Shown here one piece after another: positions 36,167 through 46,225 of a stretch of DNA of 58,192 bases. Position 1 is the stretch's first letter, and the number at the start of each line of letters is the position of its first letter. Location: assembly GCA_934728065.1 (NCBI GenBank), contig CAKVDW010000013.1:1-58192 (forward strand). Direction: 5' to 3'. The notes below the pieces were generated by a model. The model was given only the letters and a program-made list of their open reading frames with translations. It made no database searches and was not told the DNA's origin. The position numbers were made by a program, and so were the translations under genes. Origin of the DNA: an uncultured Campylobacter sp. GTDB lineage: Bacteria; Campylobacterota; Campylobacteria; Campylobacterales; Campylobacteraceae.

Positions 36167-37597
36167 TTATAGGTATTCATTTATGTATTTTTCAACATCT
36201 TTCATTGTTTTTTGTATGATTTCAAGCTGTGCAAATTCGCTAAGTTTTGCTTTAAATTCAGCAACTGCATTGCCATTTTGCTCTATAATCCACTTGACAA
36301 AAGCGTATTCTTGTGTATCTTTTTCATCAAATATATATTTATAGAAACATTCCTTACTTTGTTTAACACCATTTTTGTGGTCACCTTTGCCTTCAAAGAA
36401 AAGTTTTTTACATTCATTTGCTATATTTTTATGTTTTTCGCCATAAGCAGTTCCATACATAAAATACGGCTTTGCAAATTTGGTTTTTTCATCGGCAAGG
36501 ATTATAAAATAATCAAATTCAAGCTTCTCTCTTGCCTTTTTGTAAAACACCATTTGCCACCCTGTTTTTCCTATCTCATTATAAGCACTATCTGCTTTAT
36601 AAATATCTTTGCCTATTTTTGTGCCTTTTTGAAAGTCTTTTAACAAATCATCATAAAATTTTTCTACTATGCTTTCGCTAATTTTATCCCACGAATCTGC
36701 AAGCATTTCGTGCAAATCGTGTTTTTTATCTTTTATTATTTGTAAAGCCATTTTTTGATTTTTATTATCTTGCGTTATAAATTTAGCCACAGGGTCATTT
36801 TCTTTAAATTCATCAGTAATATACCATTCCAAAATTTCGATATATTGATTCAAGCCAAAAATGATTTTATTTAACCCATTTTCGCCCCGCGCACTAGAAT
36901 CACCACGCGCTTTTCCTTTGGCTTGTTTTTCTAACTCTTTTATGCAAGATTCAAGCCAAGATTTTATCCACTTATATGACATTTGAAAATAATACGCTCT
37001 CATTTGGTCATTTTCATCGCGGATAATACTGTATTGTCCGTCCTTGTCTAAATACCAATATTTTTGCTTTCGTGTGCTTGTTTTGCCAAAACTCATTTCT
37101 CCAGGGTCTTTTTCACTAGGATTTAGATAAATCACTAGAATTTTATTTGGAGTGCAATTTTTGCTTTTAGATATATCGCTGACATAGTCTTTGATTTGTG
37201 CGCTTTGGTCTTTTGCGCTGATTTTATTTTCTATGATGATATTTACAAAGTTATCAAACTGCAACAAAATATCAATGCGTCTATTTTGTTTGATTTGCTT
37301 AGTGGGGGCTTCTGTTTTTACACTTTGCAATTTTTCTACGCTTAGATTGCCAAACACTTTACTAGGGATTGTTTTGTCTTTATTGAGTTTTGCCAAAAAT
37401 AATTCAGTAAATACTCTTTGATAATGTTCGCTATTTGTATCAAGCAAGTATGCTATAAAAGCGGAATGGTAGTTTTCTTTATACGATACACCCAAAGCAT
37501 CAAAAATGTTAAAATAATTTTTGCCTTGCTCTTTTTGCTTTTCAAGTGCTTCACTTGCCTTTATCAAATCATTTTCAAATTTTTGTGTAATTGTCAT
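36167..37597 (-). CDS. PD-(D/E)XK nuclease superfamily protein
   Basis: A 476-aa soluble protein. The N-terminal ENYHSAFIAYLLD (41-53) and the core RRIDILLQ (Asp109) followed by IIIENKIS (Glu123, Lys125) and KDQSAQIKDYV fit the PD-(D/E)XK fold of the PDDEXK_4 type. The acidic-x-Lys triad is intact. Proteins of this kind occur alone in accessory regions and are suspected of defence or DNA-processing roles; the actual role is unknown. It has AAAAGGAT before the ATG and a TATACT -10 box at 37649-37654. No methylase is nearby, so it is not an ordinary restriction system. Confidence 0.8.
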   Translation of the reverse strand: MTITQKFENDLIKASEALEKQKEQGKNYFNIFDALGVSYKENYHSAFIAYLLDTNSEHYQRVFTELFLAKLNKDKTIPSKVFGNLSVEKLQSVKTEAPTKQIKQNRRIDILLQFDNFVNIIIENKISAKDQSAQIKDYVSDISKSKNCTPNKILVIYLNPSEKDPGEMSFGKTSTRKQKYWYLDKDGQYSIIRDENDQMRAYYFQMSYKWIKSWLESCIKELEKQAKGKARGDSSARGENGLNKIIFGLNQYIEILEWYITDEFKENDPVAKFITQDNKNQKMALQIIKDKKHDLHEMLADSWDKISESIVEKFYDDLLKDFQKGTKIGKDIYKADSAYNEIGKTGWQMVFYKKAREKLEFDYFIILADEKTKFAKPYFMYGTAYGEKHKNIANECKKLFFEGKGDHKNGVKQSKECFYKYIFDEKDTQEYAFVKWIIEQNGNAVAEFKAKLSEFAQLEIIQKTMKDVEKYINEYL

Positions 37598-37620
37598 TAT
37601 TTATCCTTTTCAAAAATGTC

Positions 37621-37641
37621 AAGCCCTAATAAATAGGGCTT
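37621..37641 (-). promoter_or_regulatory. Hairpin in the leader of the PD-(D/E)XK gene
   Basis: AAGCCCTA-ATAAA-TAGGGCTT lies between the predicted -10 box and the start codon. It could attenuate transcription or stabilise the message. Confidence 0.45.
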
Positions 37642-37654
37642 GGTCGTTAGTATA

Positions 37655-37688
37655 GCATAAATTTGTCTAATGTTAGATAAATTTATGC
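37655..37688. repeat. 34-bp near-perfect palindrome
   Basis: GCATAAATTTGTCTAA and TTAGATAAATTTATGC form a 16-bp stem with one mismatch and a two-base spacer. It covers the 3' end of the zinc-ribbon gene and abuts the nuclease promoter. It may be a terminator or a protein-binding site. Confidence 0.6.
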
Positions 37689-37771
37689 GTTTTGTGCGGA
37701 CTGCGAGAGCAAGAACTGCCATTTGGATTTGCAGTCTTTTTGCCACAATAGCAACAAATATAACTTGCCAT
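37673..37771 (-). CDS. 32-aa zinc-ribbon-like small protein
   Basis: The frame MASYICCYCGKKTANPNG-SSCSRSPHKTHKFI has CxxC at Cys6/Cys9 (with an extra Cys7) and later Cys21 plus two His residues, a plausible zinc site. The ribosome-binding site AAAAAGGGGAAC is strong. Very small proteins with this CCYCG...SCSxSPH pattern exist in Campylobacterota (from memory). It lies between the nuclease and the XRE regulator; its function is unknown. Confidence 0.7.
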   Translation of the reverse strand: MASYICCYCGKKTANPNGSSCSRSPHKTHKFI

Positions 37772-37832
37772 TTTGTTCCCCTTTTTAAGATGAAATAAAA
37801 ACCATAATTCTACCCTTTTCAAACTCCACAAA

Positions 37833-37852
37833 CAAACACTTATAAGTGTTTG
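37833..37852. promoter_or_regulatory. Perfect 20-bp palindrome, likely operator
   Basis: CAAACACTTATAAGTGTTTG lies between the divergent zinc-ribbon and XRE genes, 48 bases before the XRE start and about 20 before a TAGAAT -10 box (37873-37878). A dimeric XRE repressor would suit such a site; this is inference. Confidence 0.6.
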
Positions 37853-37899
37853 AATTTTTATTTATCAAAACATAGAATGCCTTAAATCAAAGGCAAAAT

Positions 37900-38160
37900 G
37901 TGAAAAGTGTAGAAAATGTAGAACAGCAAATGGCTGAATTTTTAGATGAAATCGTAGCAAATGTCAAGCGTGAGCGGCGAAAACGCGGCATTTCACAGCT
38001 AGGACTTGCGGGGATTTTGGGGCATAAATCGCCAAATTATATCGCTAAAATCGAAACCCGCAAGCACGGAGCGAACTACAACCTACACCATCTTTTCATC
38101 ATCGCTAATGAATTTGACATAGACATAAAGGACTTGCTGCCTGATACAAAAACAAGTTAA
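37900..38160 (+). CDS. XRE-family helix-turn-helix transcriptional regulator
   Basis: An 86-aa single-domain DNA-binding protein. The HTH spans about 20-75, with RRKRGISQLGLAGILG, then the recognition segment SPNYIAKIETRKHG and IANEFDIDIKDLLP. The start is GTG with AAAGG eight bases upstream. The palindrome upstream suggests autoregulation. Targets are unknown; the divergent zinc-ribbon gene and nuclease are the nearest candidates. Confidence 0.85.
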   Translation: MKSVENVEQQMAEFLDEIVANVKRERRKRGISQLGLAGILGHKSPNYIAKIETRKHGANYNLHHLFIIANEFDIDIKDLLPDTKTS

Positions 38161-38162
38161 AT

Positions 38163-38190
38163 TTGACTTTTTGCCATAAAAAGTTATAAT
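38163..38190 (+). promoter_or_regulatory. Promoter of the 214-aa membrane protein gene
   Basis: TTGACT and TATAAT are separated by 16 bases; the gene starts 22 bases later. Confidence 0.6.
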
Positions 38191-38211
38191 AAGCTTGCAA
38201 AAAGGACAAAA

Positions 38212-38856
38212 ATGAAAGACAATGCACTTGAACTTGAACGAGCAAACATCTTCAAAAGGCTTAAAATTTTGAAATTTTTAAGCCTCATAGAAAGTCTTAT
38301 CGCCTTATATCTTGCCTTTGTGCTAAGCAAAGACGCCATAATCTCCCTTACCATAGCCGTTTTCGTAGGCGTGTTTTTTTACCGCTTTTTATCACGCAGA
38401 CTTTTAGCGAGGCAAAATGCGCTTGAAAGCGAGTTTTTAAGGGTATTTTTAGCAAGGCATAAGGCTAAATTTAAAGGCGGAAAGCTTGATGAAAGTGCAT
38501 TGCAAAGGCTTGCCTTGCCTTTTGAGCAGATAAAAACGAGCGCAGGTGTGGAGTTTTCACACTTTGTGCTTTATGACATAAGTTTTAAAAACGCAAGCGG
38601 CGGAGCCTTCATCGGCGTTTTGCTTGTCCTTAAAAATGTTCAATTTAAAGCACATTTGCCAAGCCTTGATGAAAACGCCCTTTTTGAAAGGCTAAGCCAC
38701 ACGGACTTTGACACGCAAAGGCTCTTTGTAAGAGGCGAATTTGCTTTGATTGCAAGCCTAAAAAATCCTTTTTTTATCAGCCCAAAGCTGAATTTAGAGC
38801 AAAATTTAGCCCAAATGAACGCAAATTTAGCTAAAATTCAAACCTTAATCGCCTAA
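38212..38856 (+). CDS. Hypothetical membrane protein (DUF3137-like)
   Basis: A 214-aa protein. An N-terminal amphipathic stretch is followed by two closely spaced membrane helices (about 22-40 and 44-60), then a basic RRLLARQNALESEFLRVFLA region and a beta-rich cytoplasmic domain. The arrangement resembles DUF3137 proteins, whose function is unknown. AAAGGAC precedes the ATG. The stop overlaps the convergent GyrI-like gene by four bases. Confidence 0.7.
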   Translation: MKDNALELERANIFKRLKILKFLSLIESLIALYLAFVLSKDAIISLTIAVFVGVFFYRFLSRRLLARQNALESEFLRVFLARHKAKFKGGKLDESALQRLALPFEQIKTSAGVEFSHFVLYDISFKNASGGAFIGVLLVLKNVQFKAHLPSLDENALFERLSHTDFDTQRLFVRGEFALIASLKNPFFISPKLNLEQNLAQMNANLAKIQTLIA

Positions 38857-39482
38857 ATTTTCCTAATCGGCAAGCGTAAAATGGTTTTAAGTTTGCTTGC
38901 TCCGCATTTTCGCGGGTCGTTAAGGTAGATTTCGTGGTGAAAGCGCGTGGGACTAATGTCCTTTTCATAGCCCTTTGCGGCGATAAACTCGCTCATTTGT
39001 GCCAAAGTTTCAGGCTCTGCGTCATAAGAACCCAAATGCAAGCACTGCACGCAAAACCCCTCATCATAGCGAAAAAACTCAGCCCTTTCAAAAGGCAGGG
39101 CTTTTTTGCTCGCAGCCTGTGCTTTTGCCCACTCAAAGTGCTGTGGCGTGATGAATTCGGGCAGGCGGATTAGGCTGATGAAAGAAAAGTCCTCTTTACT
39201 CGCATAACCGCCATTTTCAAAGCCACTTTGCCACCAAAAGCCCTCCAAAGGCGGCACGACATACTCGAAAAAGCCAGCGATTTCATAGCCCTTTTTGTGG
39301 CTCATTTTAAGCGCGTAAGCAAGTGTGTAGCAAAGCTCCACGCTCGTTTGATACTCGCTGCTCGTGTTTGGATTGCCCTTGCCGCGCACCGCTATGAAGT
39401 GCATTTGCGGGACATTGATGAGTGCGGGGGTTGTTTTTGGGGCGTAAAATTCTTTGAATTCTTTTTTAAAGTCAAAAGGCAT
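38853..39482 (-). CDS. GyrI-like small-molecule-binding domain protein
   Basis: A 209-aa stand-alone GyrI-like protein. Typical elements are PQMHFIAVRGKGNPNTSSEYQ near the N-terminus and VVPPLEGFWWQ. Such proteins resemble the effector-binding half of AraC/BmrR regulators but lack a DNA-binding domain. Roles proposed in the family include ligand binding and hydrolysis of reactive compounds. The frame extends to 39578, but CAAGGA eight bases before the ATG at 39482 decides the start. Confidence 0.8.
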   Translation of the reverse strand: MPFDFKKEFKEFYAPKTTPALINVPQMHFIAVRGKGNPNTSSEYQTSVELCYTLAYALKMSHKKGYEIAGFFEYVVPPLEGFWWQSGFENGGYASKEDFSFISLIRLPEFITPQHFEWAKAQAASKKALPFERAEFFRYDEGFCVQCLHLGSYDAEPETLAQMSEFIAAKGYEKDISPTRFHHEIYLNDPRKCGASKLKTILRLPIRKI

Positions 39483-39685
39483 CGCTTTTCCTTGAATTTT
39501 GATGAAAAATTCTAGCAAATTTGAGGACAAAATGCAAACACAATGCGAATTTTTACACTCAAAAAAGCAAAAATTCAAACGAAAATTTAAATGCTGATAT
39601 TTATCTTTAGTTTGCCATTTTAGCTTTCACTAGAATACTAGACCAAGCCACTTACAAGACTAGTTGCAATAAAAACTCAAACATT

Positions 39686-39820
39686 TGTCATATTGAGTCG
39701 TAGGCGAAATATCCACAGAATTTAAGACACACTTTGAATTTAAGATGAAAAATCCATAATTTAAAGTGCAAACTCGCACTTTAAATTTATAGATACTTCG
39801 GCTAACGCCTCAGTATGACA
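39686..39820. repeat. Dispersed TGTCATAYTGA repeat, copy 2
   Basis: TGTCATATTGAGTCGTAGGC...GAAATATCC (39686-39714) and GATACTTCGGC...CAGTATGACA (39792-39820) form inverted ends around about 75 bases of AT-rich sequence. The left end matches 369-397 in inverse orientation with a single change, and similarity extends into both flanks. The surrounding 550-base gap upstream of rpsJ has no gene. Confidence 0.8.
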
Positions 39821-39949
39821 AGGAAAAATAAGTCAGCATAGCAAAATTTAGAGTAAATTTGCTCCCTAACGCTTTTTATAAATTTTTAGCCATTAACTTC
39901 ATTTTATCCTTTTTAAAAGGAAAAAATTTAAAAAATTCTCGAAAAAAAC

Positions 39950-39978
39950 TTGACATTAAATCCGCTTTTTACTACAAT
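39950..39978 (+). promoter_or_regulatory. Promoter of the S10-spc ribosomal operon
   Basis: TTGACA, exactly 17 bases, then TACAAT. It is the only window promoter with a perfect -35 box, fitting high expression. rpsJ starts 56 bases downstream. Confidence 0.85.
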
Positions 39979-40033
39979 CACATTTTATTTTTTCGTTAGC
40001 ATTGTCTAACAAGTTCTTTGTAAAGGAAAAGTT

Positions 40034-40345
40034 ATGGAAAGGATAAGGTTAAAGCTCAAAGCTTATGACCACCGAGTTTTAGATAGAACAGTTGCAGCCA
40101 TAGTCGAGGCTGTCAAGCGAACGGGTGCTGATATAAGAGGACCTGTGCCTTTGCCAACGCACATTAAACGCTACACCGTCTTGCGTTCGCCACATATCAA
40201 CAAGGATTCAAGAGAGCAGTTTGAGATGAGAATTCACACAAGAATGCTTGATATAGTGGCAGCCACGCCTGACACAGTGGATAGTTTGACAAAGCTTGAC
40301 TTAGCCCCAGAAGTGAGCGTAGAAGTTAGAGCTATGGGCAAATAA
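40034..40345 (+). CDS. rpsJ: 30S ribosomal protein S10
   Basis: A 103-aa 30S head protein that also serves transcription antitermination with NusB. It begins [20 protein letters not shown] and contains [19 protein letters not shown], both diagnostic. First gene of the operon; AAAGG before the ATG. Confidence 0.98.
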   Translation: MERIRLKLKAYDHRVLDRTVAAIVEAVKRTGADIRGPVPLPTHIKRYTVLRSPHINKDSREQFEMRIHTRMLDIVAATPDTVDSLTKLDLAPEVSVEVRAMGK

Positions 40346-40355
40346 GGGAGAAGTT

Positions 40356-40931
40356 ATGGAATATATAGTTGAAAAGATAGGAATGAGCAGAACTATCGCT
40401 AATCCTAGCTTTGCTGTTACGCTTTTGCGGCTTGTCAGCACCAAAGTGTGCGAGGTAAAGGACGGCAAGGCGCTTGTAGCTTACATTAAGGGCAAGGCAA
40501 AAAACAAATGTATAGCAGGACAGCAAAAGAAATTTAACCTTTCGGCTGAATTTAACCGCTTTGCAAGTTTAGAGGTAAAAAACGAACAAGCAGGCGACAT
40601 AGATGAAAGCCCTTTAAAAGAGGCTAAAATTCTCAAAGTAAGCTTTAACTCAAAAGGACGCGGTTACAGCGGAGTGATGAAAAGGCACGGCTTTGGCGGT
40701 GGTCCAAAGTCTCACGGCTCTCGTTTTCACAGAAGACACGGCTCTATCGGTAACAGAGAGTGGCCAGGTCGCGTGCAACCGGGTATGAAAATGGCTGGAC
40801 ACTTTGGAAATGTCCTAGTGAGCGTGAAAAACGAGCTTGTTTCTTATGATGAGAGCAACAAAATTCTTGTGCTAAAAGGTGCGGTTCCCGGATACAACGG
40901 TGCATTTGGCAAGATAAGGATAGCAAAATGA
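40356..40931 (+). CDS. rplC: 50S ribosomal protein L3
   Basis: Binds near the 3' end of 23S rRNA and is an early 50S assembly protein. The 191-aa chain has the conserved loop [20 protein letters not shown] that reaches toward the peptidyl-transferase centre, followed by [13 protein letters not shown]. It overlaps rplD by four bases. Confidence 0.98.
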   Translation: MEYIVEKIGMSRTIANPSFAVTLLRLVSTKVCEVKDGKALVAYIKGKAKNKCIAGQQKKFNLSAEFNRFASLEVKNEQAGDIDESPLKEAKILKVSFNSKGRGYSGVMKRHGFGGGPKSHGSRFHRRHGSIGNREWPGRVQPGMKMAGHFGNVLVSVKNELVSYDESNKILVLKGAVPGYNGAFGKIRIAK

Positions 40932-41539
40932 GTAAAGCCATAGTTTTAAATGATAAATTTGAAAAAGCAAGCGAAAGCGCTTTGCCAGCGGAATTTGACA
41001 AAATCAACCCGCACAATCTTTACTTGTATGTCAAATCCTATATGGCAGCACTTCGCGCCAACACAGCCCACACCAAAAATCGCAGTGAAGTAAGTGGTGG
41101 CGGCAAAAAGCCTTGGAGACAAAAGGGGCGTGGCGGAGCAAGAGCTGGCTCGACAAGGACAAATGTTTGGGTAGGCGGTGGCGTAGCCTTTGGTCCTAAA
41201 AACAACCGAAACTATTTCCAAAAAGTCAATAAAAAGCAAAAAAGACTTGCTTTTGAGCGTGCTTTGATGGATAAAGCAAAGGCAAATGCCCTTTTCATCG
41301 TGCCTAGCCTTAGTGTAGAAAGTGGCAAAACAAAGGATGCAAACGCTATCATCAAAAAGCTTGCCCTAAAAGACGCTTTAATCGTCAAGGACTTGCTCGA
41401 TGAAAAAACGCTTTTAGCGTTTAGAAATTTAGCACATTGCTATGTAGTCGATATAAGCGAAGTTAATGCTTACTTAATCAGCGTTTTTAACGCCGTGATT
41501 ATCGAAAAATCGGCTTACGAATCAATCATAAAGGGTTAA
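40928..41539 (+). CDS. rplD: 50S ribosomal protein L4
   Basis: Assembly protein that lines the exit tunnel. The tunnel loop [20 protein letters not shown] is complete within 203 aa. In E. coli L4 represses the S10 operon; no equivalent leader structure was identified here. Confidence 0.97.
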   Translation: MSKAIVLNDKFEKASESALPAEFDKINPHNLYLYVKSYMAALRANTAHTKNRSEVSGGGKKPWRQKGRGGARAGSTRTNVWVGGGVAFGPKNNRNYFQKVNKKQKRLAFERALMDKAKANALFIVPSLSVESGKTKDANAIIKKLALKDALIVKDLLDEKTLLAFRNLAHCYVVDISEVNAYLISVFNAVIIEKSAYESIIKG

Positions 41540-41540
41540 A

Positions 41541-41822
41541 ATGGCGGATATTACTGATATAAAAACTATACTCTACACCGAAAAGAGTTTGAATTTGCAA
41601 GAAAAAGGCATAGTAGTGATACAAACTTCGCCAAAGATGACGAAAAACAGCCTTAAAGCCGTGCTGAAAGAGTATTTTGGTGTAAATGCTCAAAGCATAA
41701 ATTCTTTACGCGTAAATGGCAAGGTGAAGAGATTTCGTGGGCGTTTGGGCGTGAGAAATGATTACAAAAAATTCTATGTTAAGCTGCCAGAGGGCGCAAG
41801 CTTAGGAAATATGGAGGCGTAA
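41541..41822 (+). CDS. rplW: 50S ribosomal protein L23
   Basis: Exit-site protein that docks trigger factor and SRP. The 93-aa protein has [11 protein letters not shown] and [20 protein letters not shown] in the expected order. It is two bases from rplD and one from rplB. Confidence 0.96.
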   Translation: MADITDIKTILYTEKSLNLQEKGIVVIQTSPKMTKNSLKAVLKEYFGVNAQSINSLRVNGKVKRFRGRLGVRNDYKKFYVKLPEGASLGNMEA

Positions 41823-41823
41823 A

Positions 41824-42654
41824 ATGGCGATAAAAACATATAAACCATACACCCCAAGTAGGCGTTATATCACAGGGTTAAGCTCTGAGGACATTACCGC
41901 AAAGCCAAGCGTGCGTTCTTTGCTTGTAAAATTAAGTTCAAGTGCTGGGCGCAACAGCTATGGGCGTATCACAAGTCGCCACAAACAAGCTGGGGCAAAG
42001 AGACTTTATAGGGTTATTGACTTTAAACGCCGTAAATTTGGCGTTGAAGGTAGGGTTGTAGCCATAGAGTATGACCCTTACCGCACTTGTCGCATAGCAC
42101 TCATCGCTTATAAAGACGGCGATAAACGCTATATACTCGGCGCAAAAGGCTTAAATGTCGGCGACATAGTTGCCGCAGCTGAAAGCGGGCTTGATATAAA
42201 GCCGGGCAATGCGATGAAGCTTAAAAATATCCCCGTAGGAACGATAGTTCATAATGTCGAGCTTAAACCGGGCAAGGGCGGACAGATGATTCGCTCGGCT
42301 GGGGCTTACGCTCAGCTTATGGGTAAGGAAGAAAAATATGTCATCTTGCGCCTTGCAAGTGGAGAGATGAGACAGGTTTTAGCCGAATGTATGGCAAGTA
42401 TCGGCGAAGTAGGCAACGAAGAATGGGCAAATGTTACCATAGGCAAGGCTGGACGAAACCGCTACCGCGGAATTCGCCCGCAAACTCGTGGTTCGGCGAT
42501 GAACCCTGTTGATCACCCACACGGCGGTGGTGAGGGTAAAAAGAATTCAGGTCGCCATCCTGTAACGCCTTGGGGCAAACCAACCAAAGGCTTTAAAACT
42601 CGCCGCAAAAAGGCAAGTGATAAGCTAATCATTTCAAGAAGAAAGGGAAAATAA
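41824..42654 (+). CDS. rplB: 50S ribosomal protein L2
   Basis: Core 50S protein needed for subunit joining and peptidyl transfer. The 276-aa protein has [16 protein letters not shown] and the near-invariant [14 protein letters not shown] with the functional His, then [16 protein letters not shown]. Confidence 0.98.
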   Translation: MAIKTYKPYTPSRRYITGLSSEDITAKPSVRSLLVKLSSSAGRNSYGRITSRHKQAGAKRLYRVIDFKRRKFGVEGRVVAIEYDPYRTCRIALIAYKDGDKRYILGAKGLNVGDIVAAAESGLDIKPGNAMKLKNIPVGTIVHNVELKPGKGGQMIRSAGAYAQLMGKEEKYVILRLASGEMRQVLAECMASIGEVGNEEWANVTIGKAGRNRYRGIRPQTRGSAMNPVDHPHGGGEGKKNSGRHPVTPWGKPTKGFKTRRKKASDKLIISRRKGK

Positions 42655-42655
42655 A

Positions 42656-42937
42656 ATGGCTAGGTCATTGAAAAAAGGTCCTTTTGTCGATGAAAGCGTG
42701 ATGAAAAAAGTCATCAACGCAAAAAAAGCAAATGACAACAAACCGATAAAAACTTGGAGTCGCCGAAGCACCATAGTGCCTGATATGATAGGGCTTACTT
42801 TTAATGTGCATAATGGCAAGAGCTTTATTCCTGTGTATGTAACTGAAAACCACATAGGCTACAAGCTTGGCGAATTCGCCCCAACACGCACTTTCAAAGG
42901 GCATAAAGGCTCTGTGCAAAAGAAAATCGGTAAGTAA
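42656..42937 (+). CDS. rpsS: 30S ribosomal protein S19
   Basis: 30S head protein contacting S13. The 93-aa chain starts [19 protein letters not shown] and has [16 protein letters not shown] and [20 protein letters not shown] sequence (read [18 protein letters not shown]). Confidence 0.98.
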   Translation: MARSLKKGPFVDESVMKKVINAKKANDNKPIKTWSRRSTIVPDMIGLTFNVHNGKSFIPVYVTENHIGYKLGEFAPTRTFKGHKGSVQKKIGK

Positions 42938-42946
42938 AGGCTAGAT

Positions 42947-43516
42947 ATGAGTAGAGCATTGATTAAATTTATAAGATTATCGCCTACAAAGGCAAGGCTC
43001 ATCGCAAGGGAAATTCAAGGTATGAACGCTGAACTTGCTATGGCGAGCTTGAAATTTATGCCGAATAAGGGCGCAAGATATATCGCTAATGCGATTTCAT
43101 CAGCGGTGGCAAATGGAGGCTTTGAGGCAAATGAAGTCGAGGTTTTAAGTTGTCGTGTCGATGCGGGCGGGGTTTTAAAACGCTTTCAACCGCGTGCTAG
43201 GGGCAGCGCAAGCCGCATAAGAAAGCCTACTTCACACATTTTAGTTGTCGTGGGTAAGGCTGATGAAAAGGCGAATTTGCAAAAGCCAGCCAAAGCAAGC
43301 GCAAAGCCAAAAAAGCCTGAAAGCAAAGCGGTGGCAAATTCAGCACAAGGCGACACAAAGCCAAAGCAAGGCGTAAAAAATTCAACAAAGGCTACAAACA
43401 AAGCCACAACAAGCGAAGCCAAAAAAGCTGAAAAAGCCCCAGCCAAAAAGAGCCAAAGCACGGCAAATTCAGCTAAAAAGCCAGCTCAAAAAAGCCAAAC
43501 GAAAAAGGAAAGCTAA
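42947..43516 (+). CDS. rplV: 50S ribosomal protein L22 with long basic C-terminal extension
   Basis: Exit-tunnel protein. The conserved core (about 1-110) begins [20 protein letters not shown] and contains [21 protein letters not shown] sequence ([18 protein letters not shown]). Residues about 111-189 are an extension made almost only of Lys, Ala, Ser, Pro, Thr and Asn. Usual L22 is about 110 aa, so about 80 residues are extra. The extension is in frame with the natural stop just before rpsC. Confidence 0.96.
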   Translation: MSRALIKFIRLSPTKARLIAREIQGMNAELAMASLKFMPNKGARYIANAISSAVANGGFEANEVEVLSCRVDAGGVLKRFQPRARGSASRIRKPTSHILVVVGKADEKANLQKPAKASAKPKKPESKAVANSAQGDTKPKQGVKNSTKATNKATTSEAKKAEKAPAKKSQSTANSAKKPAQKSQTKKES

Positions 43517-43518
43517 AT

Positions 43519-44219
<701 letters not shown>

Positions 44220-44220
<1 letters not shown>

Positions 44221-44645
44221 TGTTAATGCCAAAAAGAACCAAATACCGCAAGCAAATGAAGGGTCGCAACCGCGGTTACGCATATCGCGGGGCTGAATTT
44301 AGTTTTGGAGAATATGCCTTAAAGGCTGTGGAGGCTGGACGCGTGAATTCTAGGCAGATTGAAGCTGCTCGTATCGCTTTAACCCGCTTTGTCAAAAGGC
44401 AAGGCAAGACTTGGATACGCGTTTTCCCCGACAAACCACTGACTAAAAAACCGCTTGAAACTCGTATGGGTAAGGGTAAAGGCGGAGTTGAAGAATGGGT
44501 GATGAATATTAAGCCGGGCAGAATTTTGTTTGAAATGACAGGCGTTGATGAGGCTATGGCAAAACAAGCTCTAACTTTGGCTATGCACAAGTTGCCCTTT
44601 AAGAGTAAATTCATAACAAGAGAGAGTCAAAATGAAATATACTGA
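44220..44645 (+). CDS. rplP: 50S ribosomal protein L16
   Basis: Organises the A-site of the 50S subunit. The 141-aa protein reads [20 protein letters not shown] and has [22 protein letters not shown] at 44220 overlaps the rpsC stop; MPKRTKYRK two codons later is the alternative start. Confidence 0.97.
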
Positions 44646-44817
44646 GCTTAAAGATAAAACGGCTGAGGAGCTAAATAAAATGTTAAAAGAACAAAAGTTG
44701 CTTTTGTTTGAAAAAAAGCAAAAGCTCAAAACTATGCAGCTTACAAATCCTAAAGAATTAGGACAAGTAAAAAAAGACATTGCTCGCATAAACACAGCGA
44801 TAAATGCTTTAAGGTAA
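44632..44817 (+). CDS. rpmC: 50S ribosomal protein L29
   Basis: A 61-aa two-helix exit-site protein. It starts [20 protein letters not shown] and ends in [14 protein letters not shown]. The start lies inside the end of rplP. Confidence 0.96.
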   Translation: MKYTELKDKTAEELNKMLKEQKLLLFEKKQKLKTMQLTNPKELGQVKKDIARINTAINALR

Positions 44818-44826
44818 GGATAAACA

Positions 44827-45078
44827 ATGACATTTAAAAGAGAAATTCAAGGCGTTGTAGTGCAAAAAAGCGGCGATAAAACCGCTAGTGTTTTGGTAGA
44901 ACGCAAGGTCGTTCATCCAAGATACCGCAAAATAGTCAAACGCTTTAAAAAATATTTAATCCACGATGAAAAAAACACCGTTAAAATCGGCGACACCATA
45001 GTTGCTGTGGAGTGCAGACCGATTTCTAAACGAAAATCCTTTCGCTTAAAAGCGGTGCTTGCCACAGGAGTTGAGTGA
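44827..45078 (+). CDS. rpsQ: 30S ribosomal protein S17
   Basis: An 83-aa OB-fold protein binding 16S rRNA helix 11. It has [34 protein letters not shown] and the late [14 protein letters not shown]. The stop TGA overlaps the rplN ATG. Confidence 0.97.
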   Translation: MTFKREIQGVVVQKSGDKTASVLVERKVVHPRYRKIVKRFKKYLIHDEKNTVKIGDTIVAVECRPISKRKSFRLKAVLATGVE

Positions 45079-45446
45079 TGATACAAAGTTTTACAAGACT
45101 TGCAGTCGCTGATAACAGCGGAGCAAAAGAGTTGATGTGCATTAAGGTGCTAGGAGGCAGCAAAAGGCGCTATGCGTCCATAGGCGATGTCATCGTAGCA
45201 TCTGTGAAAAAGGCTTTGCCAAATGGCAAGGTAAAAAAAGGACAAGTGGTAAAAGCCGTCATCGTGCGAACCAAAAAAGAAATTCACCGCGATAATGGCT
45301 CGCTCATTCGCTTTGACGAAAATGCTGCTGTTATCCTTGATAATAAAAAAGAACCCATAGGCACGCGTATCTTTGGTCCTGTGGGGCGTGAAGTGAGATA
45401 TGCGAATTTTATGAAAATCGTCTCACTCGCACCGGAGGTATTGTGA
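45078..45446 (+). CDS. rplN: 50S ribosomal protein L14
   Basis: Subunit-interface protein. It begins [20 protein letters not shown] and has [20 protein letters not shown] and [17 protein letters not shown] three bases earlier is in frame, but ATG at 45078 gives the canonical 122 aa. Confidence 0.97.
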   Translation: MIQSFTRLAVADNSGAKELMCIKVLGGSKRRYASIGDVIVASVKKALPNGKVKKGQVVKAVIVRTKKEIHRDNGSLIRFDENAAVILDNKKEPIGTRIFGPVGREVRYANFMKIVSLAPEVL

Positions 45447-45667
45447 TGAAAAGAAAAATTAAGAAAAACGATGAAGTAAAGGTTATCGCAGGCAATGACA
45501 AGGGCAAGACGGGCAAGGTTTTGGCTGTCTTTCCAAAAACGGGCAAGGTTGTTGTCGAGGGTTGCAAAGTCGCTAAAAAAGCGGTAAAACCAAGCGATAA
45601 AATTCCAAATGGTGGCTTTATCAACAAAGAAATGCCTATGGACATTTCAAATGTGGCAAAGGTGTAA
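45446..45667 (+). CDS. rplX: 50S ribosomal protein L24
   Basis: Assembly initiator with a KOW motif. The 73-aa protein has [20 protein letters not shown] and [18 protein letters not shown]. The ATG at 45446 overlaps the rplN stop; an in-frame GTG at 45443 is less likely. Confidence 0.95.
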   Translation: MKRKIKKNDEVKVIAGNDKGKTGKVLAVFPKTGKVVVEGCKVAKKAVKPSDKIPNGGFINKEMPMDISNVAKV

Positions 45668-45670
45668 GTT

Positions 45671-46225
45671 ATGGTAAGATTAAAAGAACGATACAACAAA
45701 GAAATCAAAGCCGCACTCAGCAAGGAATTTGGCTTTAAAAATCCTATGCTCGTGCCGTGCATTGAAAAAGTCGTCATCAGCGTGGGTGCTGGCGAGCTTG
45801 CAAAGGACACAAAGGTTTTGCAAAATGTCGCCGATACGATTTCGCTCATCGCAGGACAAAAGGCTGTCATCACAAAGGCTAAAAAATCAGTTGCTGGTTT
45901 TAAGGTGCGTGAGGGCTTTCCTGTGGGCGTTATGGTAACTTTGAGAAAAAACAATATGTTTATCTTTTTGGATAAACTCATCTCAGTTGCCCTGCCACGC
46001 GTGAAAGATTTTCGTGGGCTTAGCCGCGATGGCTTTGATGGACGAGGAAACTACAACTTCGGGCTTGATGAACAGCTTATGTTTCCAGAGGTTGAGTATG
46101 ATAAAATTTTAAGGACACACGGAATGAACATTTCTATCGTAACTACGGCAAATTCAGACAAAGAGGCACAAAGACTGCTTGAACTCATCGGCGTGCCATT
46201 CGCAAAAGGACGACAAAATGGCTAA
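45671..46225 (+). CDS. rplE: 50S ribosomal protein L5
   Basis: Binds 5S rRNA in the central protuberance. The 184-aa protein has [37 protein letters not shown] and [20 protein letters not shown]. The end overlaps the rpsN start by eight bases. Confidence 0.97.
   Translation: MVRLKERYNKEIKAALSKEFGFKNPMLVPCIEKVVISVGAGELAKDTKVLQNVADTISLIAGQKAVITKAKKSVAGFKVREGFPVGVMVTLRKNNMFIFLDKLISVALPRVKDFRGLSRDGFDGRGNYNFGLDEQLMFPEVEYDKILRTHGMNISIVTTANSDKEAQRLLELIGVPFAKGRQNG

Noticed and set aside
36167..37597. A complete restriction-modification system
   Set aside because: No methyltransferase or specificity subunit is encoded on either side; only a stand-alone nuclease-like protein is present.
39579..40033. 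An insertion sequence upstream of rpsJ
   Set aside because: Inverted ends are present, but there is no transposase and the copy is only about 135 bases.
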